A DNA stretch of 64,000 nucleotides from an uncultured Candidatus Poseidoniales archaeon (GCA_905182185.1 CAJJAP010000001.1:75167-139166); one strand, 5' to 3'. Counted from the first letter of the stretch, positions 52,945 to 62,793 are shown. Numbers and translations are program-made. The notes: generated by a model not told the origin, from the letters alone.

Positions 52945-55914
52945 TCAGTCAAAGAAATTTTCAAATTCATCGTCACTAATTGTTGACTTACGACGGTTCC
53001 TAGCAGAAATTACCCGCTTCAATCTCTTTCTTTTCTTCAGTATGAGTGGAATCAAAATAATACTTAACATTAGAATCGTAATGAGGGTCCCACCCGAATA
53101 GAGGAAGATCTCATCTTGCATTGAATCCTGTAAATCTCCTAACCATTGTACTCCAAGAGGGGGTTCTTCTGGTGTAGGTGGTACTGGGATGATATGTTGG
53201 TTATAGACCCACCATAGGTCTTCGATATGGACCCTATTTACATTACTAGATGGATAGGATGTCAAAGTGTTTTCATTTCCGACCCAATCAATAGGTGCAA
53301 GGATGTAATAGTATGTTCTGTAAGGTCTTATTCCATCGATTTCGGTTCCGCTTTGATTGAAGTATCCAGTTTCACCAGGAGTTGATTGGATGGCGCTAGA
53401 AATTGGTGTAATGAATCTCAAGTCTATATCGACCGGCCGTGACTCAACTCTGTATAGGTTCCAAGAAATTGGTCCACTCAATTCATCTTCAGGCCATATC
53501 CAAGTCAAACTTACTTCATAGCACATATTCCATTCTCTCGAAATATCATAACAATCACTTGAGTTGGTGAAATCATAATTTGAAACGAAATTAGAAATTG
53601 TGACAGCTGGGGGAATGGCATCACCACAAATCATTCCAGGAATACCGTTTACATTGGTTGTAATACTGGCTTTCTCGTAGTCCGGGTTTCCAGTTCTATC
53701 AGACGGCATTATTGCGTATGAGGCACAGTCGCCAGTTTGCAAATGAACAGGGTCAATCCAATTATTTGTATTGGTTGTGACAGTGGCAACCTTTGTTTGA
53801 AGAGTTAATTCTTCCCATACGAGAGGATTTATTCCACTGTCAGGGTCTGGGAAGTAAGTTGAACTGGATTCGGCGCCAACAATTTTGTATATCTGCCAAC
53901 CGCCCAAATATGGATTTGATAAATCTCCTGAAACTGACCAATTCAATTCAATCTGGCCGTCTTTGAGGAGAGTATTGTCCACATCTCCCAAAGAAACATT
54001 TGCTTCGGGTAAAACTCCTACGATTAGAATCGCCCCGTTGGAAACCATGCTAACTGTAAATGTGCCATCTTGATTATTTGTTAATTCATTAGGAGATTCA
54101 ATGAAGGACCAAACATTATCATTAATGGAATCTATTTGGCGAACATCAACAGTTGAGAGATTGATGTTAGATGGTAATAGGGCATTCATGTTGAGTGTAA
54201 ACTCCATTGATTCCATTCCAACATCAGCAGAACCATCTGCTTGTGACAATATGTCAAAAGACATCAACATCAATGGTTCTTGGCCAGAACCAACTCCATA
54301 ATTAACACCAAGTTTAGGCAGAATTGTTTCTGTTTCTAGATATGCTTCCGAACGTGTGATGGCATTCCCAGTGTAATATGGTTCATTACTGATGTCAATG
54401 TGATCGAATATTGTTATTTCTTCATGCACGGAATCAACTGTTCCGAAATCATCTATTACTCTAAGTGTAACCGTATGGTCACCTAATCCCAAAGTACTTC
54501 CACTGATGTTTAGAACTTGACCATATCCCAAGTTAATAATTCCAGAGACCCACCACGAATAATTTAGAGGCCCAGCAGCAGTAGTTCCAGTCTTAGCTAC
54601 CATCTCAATAGCATCACCAGTATCGTAGTTTCCATTGAAACTCTGTTGCTGTATTTCTGCTTTAATGTCGCCTGCAAGAATGTCAGCCTGTTCACTGATA
54701 ATATTATCTGAAGTTTTAGCGTCCTGGCCATCAAGGAAGTTATTAGGTGCAGAAATCTTTAGGATTCGATTATCCCCAGTCACCGTAATATTGAACTTAC
54801 AAACCTGACTTTGAGTTGGTATTAGTGATGTCACTAGACACTGTTCTTCCATTTTTAATTCACTACCTAGGTCAAACACTTCAAACGCTACAAAGAAGTT
54901 TTCAATCGTTTTATTACCTACATTTCTTACCTCAGAATAAACCATTTCATTTCCGAAATAATAGTTTTCCGAACTCGAGTCATGTGCCGGATACATAAAA
55001 ATAACTGCAGCATCAATAGTATCATCAATAATAATAGGTGTCGAAGTAATATCGTTGAAATCATTTAGATCGCTATAAGGAGTTCCAGTACTGTTGTACA
55101 AGCCCCATTTTAGAATATATGTTCCCGCAAATGGATAGTTAAACACAGGCATTTGGTAGCCAAAATCCATAACTACGCCCCATGAGTTCAATCCGGATTT
55201 GTATGAGTATGACTCATCGAGCATAACAGTTTCACCCTGGTCCCATAGTTGCCATCCAATGGTGGCATTGAAGTTACATGAACCACAACTATTGACAGCC
55301 GTTTTAGCCTTTAGAGTATAATTTGTGTTTGAATTTAGTATTTTTTGGCCATCATAGATTGCAAGACCTTCAATGTCATCATATGGTCTCCATGATTCAT
55401 CCACGCTCAAATCAACAAATGATTGTGATATGTTAAAATTATATTTCAATACATCATTACTAGTTACTTGGTCAGATACATCAAAGGAATATACCACGGT
55501 TACAATTCCTTCTGATCCAGATGGTGGGTTCCAAGTATTTACAGATGTGATATTGGAGTATTGTCCTTGAGGGATATTTGTCAGGGTGAACAGTCCTCTT
55601 GAATCATAGTTTGATTTACAGATCGGCCCATCTAAATCTCCTAAGCAAACATGCCAACGCATTAATCTATCTAATCCAGCAGAACTCAAGCCCTGATTTT
55701 TTATTTGAGTAGTGAATGTAAATGTATCGAATGATGAAGCCCAGATGTCTTGAGGGGGTGAAATTCCATCGGTAATAGCGAGGTCACCTGTTTCCGAAGC
55801 ACTAACGCCAGGTAGAGCGGTGAGGCCTCCCAGGGAAGAAAGAAGAAGCAAAAACACAAGGAACAAACTGCTACCTTTGGCCCCGTATTGATATGACTCC
55901 CGCTGCGACATCAT
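52945..55914 (-). CDS. Large surface protein with Ig/PKD-like repeats and C-terminal anchor
   Basis: A 989-residue secreted protein: a signal peptide (residues 13-40, ending near GVSAS), several beta-rich modules, a PKD-like module near residue 440 (LNYSWWVSG then HTVTLRVIDDFG), an FN3-like stretch near 650-750, then a single membrane helix near residue 943 (LITILMLSIILIPLIL) and a basic tail. Paired Cys are scattered through it. It may be an S-layer-like or adhesive protein; the architecture is clear, the ligand is not. It reads away from the pilin-like gene, with a TATA-like site between. Confidence 0.8.
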   Translation of the reverse strand: MMSQRESYQYGAKGSSLFLVFLLLLSSLGGLTALPGVSASETGDLAITDGISPPQDIWASSFDTFTFTTQIKNQGLSSAGLDRLMRWHVCLGDLDGPICKSNYDSRGLFTLTNIPQGQYSNITSVNTWNPPSGSEGIVTVVYSFDVSDQVTSNDVLKYNFNISQSFVDLSVDESWRPYDDIEGLAIYDGQKILNSNTNYTLKAKTAVNSCGSCNFNATIGWQLWDQGETVMLDESYSYKSGLNSWGVVMDFGYQMPVFNYPFAGTYILKWGLYNSTGTPYSDLNDFNDITSTPIIIDDTIDAAVIFMYPAHDSSSENYYFGNEMVYSEVRNVGNKTIENFFVAFEVFDLGSELKMEEQCLVTSLIPTQSQVCKFNITVTGDNRILKISAPNNFLDGQDAKTSDNIISEQADILAGDIKAEIQQQSFNGNYDTGDAIEMVAKTGTTAAGPLNYSWWVSGIINLGYGQVLNISGSTLGLGDHTVTLRVIDDFGTVDSVHEEITIFDHIDISNEPYYTGNAITRSEAYLETETILPKLGVNYGVGSGQEPLMLMSFDILSQADGSADVGMESMEFTLNMNALLPSNINLSTVDVRQIDSINDNVWSFIESPNELTNNQDGTFTVSMVSNGAILIVGVLPEANVSLGDVDNTLLKDGQIELNWSVSGDLSNPYLGGWQIYKIVGAESSSTYFPDPDSGINPLVWEELTLQTKVATVTTNTNNWIDPVHLQTGDCASYAIMPSDRTGNPDYEKASITTNVNGIPGMICGDAIPPAVTISNFVSNYDFTNSSDCYDISREWNMCYEVSLTWIWPEDELSGPISWNLYRVESRPVDIDLRFITPISSAIQSTPGETGYFNQSGTEIDGIRPYRTYYYILAPIDWVGNENTLTSYPSSNVNRVHIEDLWWVYNQHIIPVPPTPEEPPLGVQWLGDLQDSMQDEIFLYSGGTLITILMLSIILIPLILKKRKRLKRVISARNRRKSTISDDEFENFFD

Positions 55915-56014
55915 CCAATGGCTTACAAGGGGGATTCAAAGAGTCATCGCCCACGAAGGTGTATGTAGTGGCGATAAATGCACTTTTGCTATTAGCCGAA
56001 ATAACCTTGGTCGA

Positions 56015-56024
56015 TTTAAAAATT
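56015..56024 (+). promoter_or_regulatory. Candidate TATA box in divergent space
   Basis: CGATTTAAAAATTTG contains a TTTAAAAATT box near the middle of the 180-base space between the giant surface protein and the pilin-like gene. The core is close to palindromic and might serve both. The rest of the space shows no gene. Function is inferred. Confidence 0.4.
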
Positions 56025-56093
56025 TGAATTAACATAGCCAACGATGTTGAAATATGCGGCAACCTCTTGAATCGTCAAACAACACCCCGTAAT

Positions 56094-57170
56094 ATGCAGG
56101 GAACCGTTTACTCTCACTCAGAGAGAGAAGATGGCGCGATTACTGCGGTAATTGAATTCCTTACAGCCTTTGTATTATTCTTGATGATCTTGACTGCATT
56201 TCTTTCCCTGGCACAATTAGAAATGGGCTCAAATGACCCTTCCTTGGACCGACTAGATGGTGCCGCAGTTCTTGGCATGGACCGTATTAGTTCGGGCGAA
56301 GGATGGTTCGTTCCTATTCAAAATGAAGTATTTGATTATGACAATTCAACTGCGAACTGGCATTCATTTTCAGCCAAACAATTGGATTCGGGGAGAGTCC
56401 AAGCGGGATTGATAGTGGATGGCAAAATAAATGAAACAAAAATCAATGCTTTGCATAATTTAAGCGAAGATGGTTTTGCCATCGGAATCGGATTGGATGA
56501 GGGCTACAGTTTCCACCTCAATATTGTAATTACTGAAAGTAACGATGTCCTACGAATGGGCCAAGTATTATTTGATGGGGGTACAGAAAAACAAGGTACT
56601 CGTTCATCATCGACTTCTTATCGCTATTTCTATCAAAATGACGAAACGATCCAAGTAATCCTCGAAGTGCATGATGGGGGGCGTAAGGAGAATCAATTGC
56701 AAATCACAGAAATCCATCCACGTCCAACGCAGTTCGGTCCTGAATGGATTGAAATATACAACCCAAATGACTTCGCAGTATCTTTGTATGGGTGGTCACT
56801 TACTCATACCGCTGGTTCTTCAGTTTCAAATTTACTTCTTAAAGATGGTATAATTACAGGTAAGGCAACTGCAATATTTACAGGCGACCCCTCTAGTCAA
56901 GCCGCTGGAAATGCAAGCGAAGTGATTGATTTGGGGGTTGACGGTTTCCTCGGTGTCGGCTCAATTGATATTTTAGCAAATGGTAATGGGCAATTGGCTC
57001 TAAAGTACACACAAATATTCGAATCACGTCCAGTGGACATCCAGCGAATTAAATGGGGTGGGGACACAGGATTGTTTTTGATAAACGGTCAATCAATTGT
57101 TTGGGATGGTACCTCAATGTTTGATTCTACTTCATGGTCAATTTCAGATGAACCAACTCCAGGAAATTAA
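56094..57170 (+). CDS. Archaeal pilin/archaellin-like protein with lamin-tail domain
   Basis: A 358-residue protein whose N-terminus looks like a class III (type IV pilin-like) signal: SEREDGAITAVIEF followed by a long hydrophobic helix (FLTAFVLFLMILTAFLSL). A soluble domain follows. Near residues 205-285 comes a lamin-tail (LTD) domain: ITEIHPRPTQFGPEWIEIYN, then SLYGWSLTH and ATAIFTGDPS. A pilin-like membrane anchor with LTD is unusual. The frame opens at TTG 56067, but ATG 56094 is a proper start. It is followed by three KaiC-like genes. Confidence 0.72.
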   Translation: MQGTVYSHSEREDGAITAVIEFLTAFVLFLMILTAFLSLAQLEMGSNDPSLDRLDGAAVLGMDRISSGEGWFVPIQNEVFDYDNSTANWHSFSAKQLDSGRVQAGLIVDGKINETKINALHNLSEDGFAIGIGLDEGYSFHLNIVITESNDVLRMGQVLFDGGTEKQGTRSSSTSYRYFYQNDETIQVILEVHDGGRKENQLQITEIHPRPTQFGPEWIEIYNPNDFAVSLYGWSLTHTAGSSVSNLLLKDGIITGKATAIFTGDPSSQAAGNASEVIDLGVDGFLGVGSIDILANGNGQLALKYTQIFESRPVDIQRIKWGGDTGLFLINGQSIVWDGTSMFDSTSWSISDEPTPGN

Positions 57171-57262
57171 TGTTTGAATATTTCACATTCAAATGAGCCA
57201 CTAACTCAACATTTTTGGGCGCACAGTTCATCAACCCAAAGCCCTTCGTCGTATTTGTTCCC

Positions 57263-58045
57263 ATGCAACCTGCAGCAGTTTACACCCGTGATAGATGCAT
57301 AACAGGCATCCATGGATTAGATGAAATCCTCCGCGGCGGGATACCATATGGTTCAACTGTACTAGCATCTGGCACTTGTGGTTCTGGAAAGACTACGTTG
57401 GCGATGGAATTTTTGGTTAGAGGGGCAATTGCAGGCGAGGCATGTGCGCATTTCACTGCTACCGAGCCATCTGTAAAGTTGTTAGAAAACATCCGCCAAT
57501 TTGAATTCTTTGACATGAATATGGTCGATACCGGATTGATCAATGTTTTTGATATGGATGTATTATATTCTTGGTTGGGTTTGGAAAAATCATCTTTCGA
57601 TTTGGATGATGTTCACGCTCTAATCAAAGCGATTGTAGATATTGTCAATACAATTGGTGTCACTCGTTTAGTAATTGATTCAGTTACAACACTTTGTTAC
57701 AAGATTAAATCCGAACAACTAATCAGAGATTTCCTTTTCACATTGGGAAAGAAATTATCAACTTTAGGTTGTACTACTATACTAATTTCTGAAATTACTT
57801 CCGCTACAGAGAATGCTCATTGGTCGTCTTTCGGTGTTGAAGAAGCAATTGCTGATGGAATTGTCGTTATGGGGGATGTTGAACGAATGGGGCATCTTCT
57901 AAGGTTTTTACAAGTGGTAAAGATGCGTGGAACTTCACACTCTAGGGCAAAGCATGCAATTGAATTAACCCCGATTGGTGTGATGCTAACTCCAATGCTC
58001 AAATGGGGCGCTCAAGGCGATACAAAAAGCAGATGGGGTGCTTAA
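57263..58045 (+). CDS. KaiC/FlaH-like RecA-superfamily ATPase (intact P-loop)
   Basis: A 260-residue single-domain KaiC-like protein. It has the KaiC-type opening ITGIHGLDEILRGGIPYGSTV, an intact Walker A in GTCGSGKTTLAMEF near residue 36, and a Walker B-like strand LVIDSVTTL near residue 150. Such proteins act as ATP-driven switches or motor accessories (for example FlaH/ArlH). Three related genes in a row, starting with this one and following a pilin-like gene, suggest a joint complex. Only this copy has the catalytic Lys. ATG 57263 is preferred over TTG 57215. Confidence 0.82.
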   Translation: MQPAAVYTRDRCITGIHGLDEILRGGIPYGSTVLASGTCGSGKTTLAMEFLVRGAIAGEACAHFTATEPSVKLLENIRQFEFFDMNMVDTGLINVFDMDVLYSWLGLEKSSFDLDDVHALIKAIVDIVNTIGVTRLVIDSVTTLCYKIKSEQLIRDFLFTLGKKLSTLGCTTILISEITSATENAHWSSFGVEEAIADGIVVMGDVERMGHLLRFLQVVKMRGTSHSRAKHAIELTPIGVMLTPMLKWGAQGDTKSRWGA

Positions 58046-58047
58046 TA

Positions 58048-58632
58048 ATGTTCGAACTCGACCAAAGAATCGCAGAACAACTCACGGAAGTTGCTCTAAG
58101 CAGTTCAGTTCAAGTTCGCTGTGGTAACTCAAATGCATTTATGGTAACTGCTAGTACTATGGTTCCATTGATGCAAATGTTTGAAATGGGTGGGGTTTAT
58201 ATTTCTGGAAGCAGAAGTGCAATGGAAATGATTGACGCATTTGAGACCATTGGAATAGATGTATCCAATATACAATTTATTGATTTAGTGTCCTCTGGCG
58301 TACTAGGGGGTACAAATACAACCAGAAAGAATATCCATTATGTAGATTCGCCAATTATGCTGGAGTCGATATTACTTAGATCACTCTACCTATTGAGGAC
58401 CACAACCCTTGAACGCAATTTCGTAATATTGGATAGTGTGAATGCATTAGCGATATACAATGATGATCGAATGCTCGCAGAGTATCTTCATACATTTATT
58501 AACACTTTTAGGCAAAGAGAAGTTCTTTCAGTAATATTGAATGTTCCCGACCAAACTCCTCCGCTGGTATTATCAAATCTTGATTTATACTGCACAGACC
58601 TAATAGACAGAGGGCAAGTCGTAATTCATTGA
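58048..58632 (+). CDS. RecA/KaiC-fold protein without P-loop
   Basis: A 194-residue protein whose second half looks like a KaiC/RecA core (NFVILDSVNALAIYNDD as Walker B-like strand near residue 130, then FINTFRQREVLSVIL). The Walker A loop is missing: the N-terminal part keeps the strand order but shows no GxxxxGK. It starts two bases after the KaiC-like ATPase stop. It is likely a non-catalytic partner. The frame also opens at TTG-type codons upstream, inside the previous gene; ATG 58048 is the sensible start. Confidence 0.72.
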   Translation: MFELDQRIAEQLTEVALSSSVQVRCGNSNAFMVTASTMVPLMQMFEMGGVYISGSRSAMEMIDAFETIGIDVSNIQFIDLVSSGVLGGTNTTRKNIHYVDSPIMLESILLRSLYLLRTTTLERNFVILDSVNALAIYNDDRMLAEYLHTFINTFRQREVLSVILNVPDQTPPLVLSNLDLYCTDLIDRGQVVIH

Positions 58633-58633
58633 G

Positions 58634-59446
58634 ATGATTGTTATGAATAAGCAATATACATTCAAGGAAGAAGACGAAGAGTTCTTTGGAGGAGTAGGTT
58701 CCTTCGGAGTTCCAAAATTCGATTTAGAAATGCATGGTGGAGTTCCGCGAGGATTCACAATGGTCAGTTTTACTGATACCGGTTCAGGTTCAGAATTATT
58801 TGGCAAGCAATTCACATCTCCAGCAGAAGAATCAGAAAATACACTATATGTTTCCACCAATGAAGGGCGTCAAGAAATAATCCGTGTTTTTACTAAGTAT
58901 GGATGGCCTTTAGATATCAATGTTAGAACCATTGGTGAAGAATATAATAGTGAAGTATTGGAAAAGGAACTTCTGGCAAGTCGGTTTCGACTTGAGGGCT
59001 TTAGATTAGAAGATATTCAACGCTTAGCACAAACAAGGTTCGTAGATGAAAAGCACCATGATTACCTAACAGAGGTAACGAATGAAATCATGTCACTCGG
59101 GCCATACTTTAGAGTAGTAATTGATAATTTAGATTTCTTCTTACAGAGAGAAGATAATACCAAAGTTGTAGCTATGGTGAGAATGTTACAAGCGCATGCA
59201 CAAATGATGCGTGGGCTAGTGTTGATCAATATCTCCAACGAAGGATTAAATCCTACTATCAAGCAAGAATTGTCATCTATTGCCGATATGGTGCTTTCAT
59301 TCAAAGTTAGAACCATTGGAACAGATTTTGAAACATCTATGATCGTTTCAAAATTCCGTAACGCTCCAGAAAATTTGAAAATTCTAGTTTTCAGAGTAAC
59401 TCCTGCGGAAGGTATTACTCCAGAAACAGTAGAACGTATTTCTTGA
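58634..59446 (+). CDS. KaiC-like protein with degenerate P-loop
   Basis: A 270-residue KaiC-like protein. The opening FGVPKFDLEMHGGVPRGFTM matches the KaiC start, but the P-loop position reads DTGSGSELFGKQF and lacks the Lys-Thr/Ser pair at the normal place. The Walker B-like strand is FRVVIDNLDFFL near residue 155. With its two neighbours it makes a three-gene family in which only the first is expected to hydrolyse ATP. An internal ATG at 58643 is the alternative start. Confidence 0.72.
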   Translation: MIVMNKQYTFKEEDEEFFGGVGSFGVPKFDLEMHGGVPRGFTMVSFTDTGSGSELFGKQFTSPAEESENTLYVSTNEGRQEIIRVFTKYGWPLDINVRTIGEEYNSEVLEKELLASRFRLEGFRLEDIQRLAQTRFVDEKHHDYLTEVTNEIMSLGPYFRVVIDNLDFFLQREDNTKVVAMVRMLQAHAQMMRGLVLINISNEGLNPTIKQELSSIADMVLSFKVRTIGTDFETSMIVSKFRNAPENLKILVFRVTPAEGITPETVERIS

Positions 59447-59524
59447 GTATCGATTGTAATCCACTGGTTGCTGCAATCGCATCTATGCGACAACTCAAAA
59501 GGCAGGCCCTAGCCCGCGAAAGAT

Positions 59525-60268
59525 ATGGCTACACGTGATGCAACTGGTGGTTTTGACCCCTCGGGCATTGATGAAGAAGCATGGAACGATTTAGAGTTGC
59601 AACTTGAAGCAACAATTCCCAATTATGACAAAGTCAACAAATTAATGACTTTTGGACAAGACAAAAGATGGCGCAGGAATGTTCGTAATCATGCTACAGA
59701 AGGTATGAATGTTCTAGAAGTTGGATGTGGTCCAGGTTCTTTTGCGGAAGATTTAGTGGGCCTTGAAGTCACATGCCTTGACCCATCAGCGCTGATGTTG
59801 AAATTTGCTAAAGAGCGTGTCGATGCAGCGCGTAACTCTCGTGAGGAATCCCCTGCTAATTATGTGGAAGCGATCGCTGAAAACATTCCTTTGCCAGATG
59901 ACACATTCGACATGGTTTTCTGTTTGTTTTCATTTAGAGATTTTAAGGATAAAAAGCAGGGATTGGCTGAGATATATAGAGTTCTAAAACCAGGTGGCCA
60001 ACTAGTGATTTGTGATGCCGGCAAAGCAAATTGGTTACATGGTTTTTTTGGAGCGATTTGGATGGCGACAGTCGTTCAATGGATGGCGCGTTTTGTCACC
60101 AAGGATAAAAACCACCCTTGGAAAGGGTTAGCCCGAACTTACACTCATTATGGTAGCAATGGATATTATCGTAAAATGATGAAAGAAGTAGGCTACAATG
60201 ACGTACAAGGGCGCTTACTTCTACCGTTTGGAATGGCCAGTAGATTCCGTGGTAGAAAACCACAATGA
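59525..60268 (+). CDS. Class I SAM-dependent methyltransferase, UbiE/MenG-like
   Basis: A 247-residue methyltransferase. SAM motif I is VLEVGCGPGSFAEDL near residue 63, followed by acidic VTCLDPS, LPDDTFDMVFCLFSFRD near residue 124 and RVLKPGGQLVICD near residue 152. The overall order resembles UbiE/MenG quinone methyltransferases; the internal KLMTFGQDKRWRRNV also fits that family. A role in menaquinone or another lipid quinone is plausible but not proven. Confidence 0.82.
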   Translation: MATRDATGGFDPSGIDEEAWNDLELQLEATIPNYDKVNKLMTFGQDKRWRRNVRNHATEGMNVLEVGCGPGSFAEDLVGLEVTCLDPSALMLKFAKERVDAARNSREESPANYVEAIAENIPLPDDTFDMVFCLFSFRDFKDKKQGLAEIYRVLKPGGQLVICDAGKANWLHGFFGAIWMATVVQWMARFVTKDKNHPWKGLARTYTHYGSNGYYRKMMKEVGYNDVQGRLLLPFGMASRFRGRKPQ

Positions 60269-60283
60269 GATTATTTTCTCATC

Positions 60284-60290
60284 TTTAAAG
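60284..60290 (+). promoter_or_regulatory. Candidate TATA box of the ATP synthase operon
   Basis: ATCTTTAAAGTC, just past the methyltransferase stop, is about 105 bases before the first ATP synthase gene. The sequence fits an archaeal TATA box; the role is inferred. Confidence 0.4.
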
Positions 60291-60318
60291 TCAAAATCAC
60301 TGCAATTGTCATGTTTTT

Positions 60319-60345
60319 GGGGCTGGATTACCATCTTCAAGCCCC
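60319..60345 (+). promoter_or_regulatory. Stem-loop in the ATP synthase operon leader
   Basis: GGGGCT and AGCCCC are perfectly complementary, with 15 bases between them, and lie between the TATA-like box and the first start codon. It might shape the leader RNA. There is no T-tract after it, so a terminator is unlikely. Confidence 0.35.
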
Positions 60346-60394
60346 ACTACTCTCATAAACCCCTTTCATCTCGCCAAGGCTACCGGTGATTGCT

Positions 60395-60712
60395 ATGGGT
60401 ATGGCTGAAGTTCTTAGAAGCATCAAAAATGCTGAACAGGCTGCTGAAAAGCGCTTGTCTGACGCACAAGATGAATCCTCAAAAATAATGGCTGATGCAC
60501 GAAGAAATGCATCTGATTTAATCGCTGAAGCAACCGATGATTCGGTGAACAATACTAAATCTACTATGGACAAAGCTCGTGATTCAGCAAACAAAGATGC
60601 TGATAAAGTAAAATCCGAAGGTGCAAAAGGAATCGAATCAATCGGTTCCGCTGCAAATGGCCGTAAAGGTGATGCAGTACAATTAATCATAGATTCTCTA
60701 ATGCCACAATAA
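60395..60712 (+). CDS. atpH: A-type ATP synthase subunit H (peripheral stalk coiled coil)
   Basis: A 105-residue Ala/Lys/Asp-rich coiled coil with the AhaH start MAEVLRSIKNAEQAAEKRL and SKIMADARRNASDLI. It forms the peripheral stalk with subunit E. GGTG sits six bases before ATG 60395; a second ATG at 60401 gives MAEV. It opens the operon H-I-K-E-C. Confidence 0.82.
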   Translation: MGMAEVLRSIKNAEQAAEKRLSDAQDESSKIMADARRNASDLIAEATDDSVNNTKSTMDKARDSANKDADKVKSEGAKGIESIGSAANGRKGDAVQLIIDSLMPQ

Positions 60713-60722
60713 AGGTGATTCA

Positions 60723-62780
60723 ATGTTTGTAACTGTTGATATGTCCCGTTTGACAGTGGCTGCCCCTGTTGATAAAATGGAACAGATTCTCCGTATTTGC
60801 GCGGAGATGAGTTGCGTACATATTGAAGAATATGGTAACTTCGAAGATGGAATTGGTATCGGGCAGGCAATTGACACTCATAGTGCAAATTCAGTGAGCA
60901 ATCTACTAACCAAAGTACGCGGGGTCAATGCACACTATTCTCCTAATAATCTCAAAGGTCCTAAATCCGTCTCCGAAGTTCAAAAAATGATTAATTCAGG
61001 GTTTGAAGAAATCGTAGACCAAGGTTTGGCATTTGCAGATGTGGTAAGAGATGCTGAAGCAGAGATTGAATCCAAGGGCGAACAACTCGCAATATTGAAG
61101 AGAATTGAACCACTTAACATTCCGCTAGATCTGCTTACAAGCACAGAATATTTAGAAGTCTATGTTTCTGAATCTTCAAAGTCAAAAACAATTTACAACA
61201 CACTTGTCCAAGAAATGGGCAAGGATGTAGAAGTTCATGCTGAATCAAATGTAATAGCGATTGCATGTCTTTCTAAACACGCTACAGATGTTCAACTAAT
61301 ACTCAGTAGCAAGAACGCAAGAGCGATTCAAGTTCCGAGCGGAGTTGGTTCGCCAAGCGAAGTTATTTCATCTCTTGAAAAAGAAATCGCTAAACTAGTG
61401 ATAACGGTAAAAAAGAATATCGCACTCGGGGACTCCTGGGTCGCAAATCATGGCAGAGATCTCGTCATCATGGAAGAATATTTGACAAGAGAAGATGCAA
61501 TTTTTACAGCACCAACACTTTGCGCAGTATCTAAGCAAGCATTTGCAATTGACGCATGGGTGCCTACTGAAAATGCATCAGATGTCAAGAGTGCACTTTC
61601 TTCGTTGGCTTCTCACGTTGAAGTTGAAGAGCATGTGGACGACCATCACCACGCTGAGGGTGAGCATCATGCAAGCCCACCTATCGCATTAGAAAATGGG
61701 GTTGTTTCAGAACCGTTTGAACTACTTGTTGATTTAGTGGGTCGTCCAAAGTATGGCACATTCGACCCGACACTAATGCTGATGATGACATTCCCTCTTA
61801 TCTATGGAATGATTTTGGGAGATTGGGGATATGGTCTCATTATATTGCTGCTAGCGAAATGGCTTGGAAGCAAACCGTTCGCAGTAGACCCAATTGCCAA
61901 GAACGGAATCACGATTCTAACGTGGATGGGTGTTTGGTGTATCATCTGGGGAATAATTTTCGCTGAAGGGTTTGGTTTCATTTGGGATGGCAAAGATGGT
62001 GCATCAGGGCCTACAATTTGGTTCATTAAAGATTTCTATAGTTGGACATATACTACATTCCATGTTCCAGAAACAGTTGCCACCTTGACGGGGTTGACTG
62101 GCTTACACATGCCATTCCATAGAGCATCGGATGGGTATGGATTGCAAGAATATGTTCTTTTATCAATCTATATTGGTGTATTACATCTTTTATCTGGATT
62201 CATTATTGGATTTGTTAATGTCTACAGAGCACATGGGCTACCGGCAGCATTCTTCGAAAAAGGTTCTTGGATGATGATTCTCATCGGCGGTTTCATGCAA
62301 TGCAGGAATATGGTTAGCGGGTACAATGATTTGTTCGATTTCCAAATTTGGACCGCATTATTATTTATTGGAATTGTCAGCCTAGTAATCGGTCTTGCAA
62401 TATTTGAGAAATTCGGATGGGTCGGAGGAATAATCATGGGGCCGATTGAGACATTCGGTCTTCTAGCAAATACACTCTCATACTTGCGTATCATGGCAGT
62501 TGGTGTGGCAGGAGTTAAGATCGCTGAAATTTCCATCTCTATGGGGTGGGAAATGATGTGGAGCGGAGGCGTCCTCAGTTTCATCGTCGGACTAATATTG
62601 TTCATCTTCATACAAATATTTGCTTTGGCTCTAGGAATACTCTCGCCGAGTATTCACGCTATCCGTCTCCACTTTGTGGAATGGATGAGCAAGTTTTACG
62701 ACGGATCTGGTGTGATCTTTAATCCACTGGGCGGCCGGACCCTGCACGCTGAGCGTGAATCACAGTCCACTGGACAATAA
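60723..62780 (+). CDS. atpI: A-type ATP synthase subunit I (a subunit)
   Basis: The membrane stator/ion-channel subunit, 685 residues. The first 330 are soluble and helical; the last 340 hold about eight membrane helices. Conserved regions are RPKYGTFDPTLMLMMTFPLIYG near residue 343, MILGDWGYGL, and the channel helix NTLSYLRIMAVGVAGVKIAEI with Arg near residue 590. A His/acidic loop (DDHHHAEGEHH) near residue 305 is unusual. AAGGTG lies five bases before the start. Confidence 0.93.
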   Translation: MFVTVDMSRLTVAAPVDKMEQILRICAEMSCVHIEEYGNFEDGIGIGQAIDTHSANSVSNLLTKVRGVNAHYSPNNLKGPKSVSEVQKMINSGFEEIVDQGLAFADVVRDAEAEIESKGEQLAILKRIEPLNIPLDLLTSTEYLEVYVSESSKSKTIYNTLVQEMGKDVEVHAESNVIAIACLSKHATDVQLILSSKNARAIQVPSGVGSPSEVISSLEKEIAKLVITVKKNIALGDSWVANHGRDLVIMEEYLTREDAIFTAPTLCAVSKQAFAIDAWVPTENASDVKSALSSLASHVEVEEHVDDHHHAEGEHHASPPIALENGVVSEPFELLVDLVGRPKYGTFDPTLMLMMTFPLIYGMILGDWGYGLIILLLAKWLGSKPFAVDPIAKNGITILTWMGVWCIIWGIIFAEGFGFIWDGKDGASGPTIWFIKDFYSWTYTTFHVPETVATLTGLTGLHMPFHRASDGYGLQEYVLLSIYIGVLHLLSGFIIGFVNVYRAHGLPAAFFEKGSWMMILIGGFMQCRNMVSGYNDLFDFQIWTALLFIGIVSLVIGLAIFEKFGWVGGIIMGPIETFGLLANTLSYLRIMAVGVAGVKIAEISISMGWEMMWSGGVLSFIVGLILFIFIQIFALALGILSPSIHAIRLHFVEWMSKFYDGSGVIFNPLGGRTLHAERESQSTGQ

Positions 62781-62793
62781 GGAGGTAGCAAGA

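Noticed and set aside
60319-60345. Intrinsic terminator after the methyltransferase gene
   Set aside because: The stem has no following T-tract, and a TATA-like box lies upstream, so it is more likely in the ATP synthase leader.
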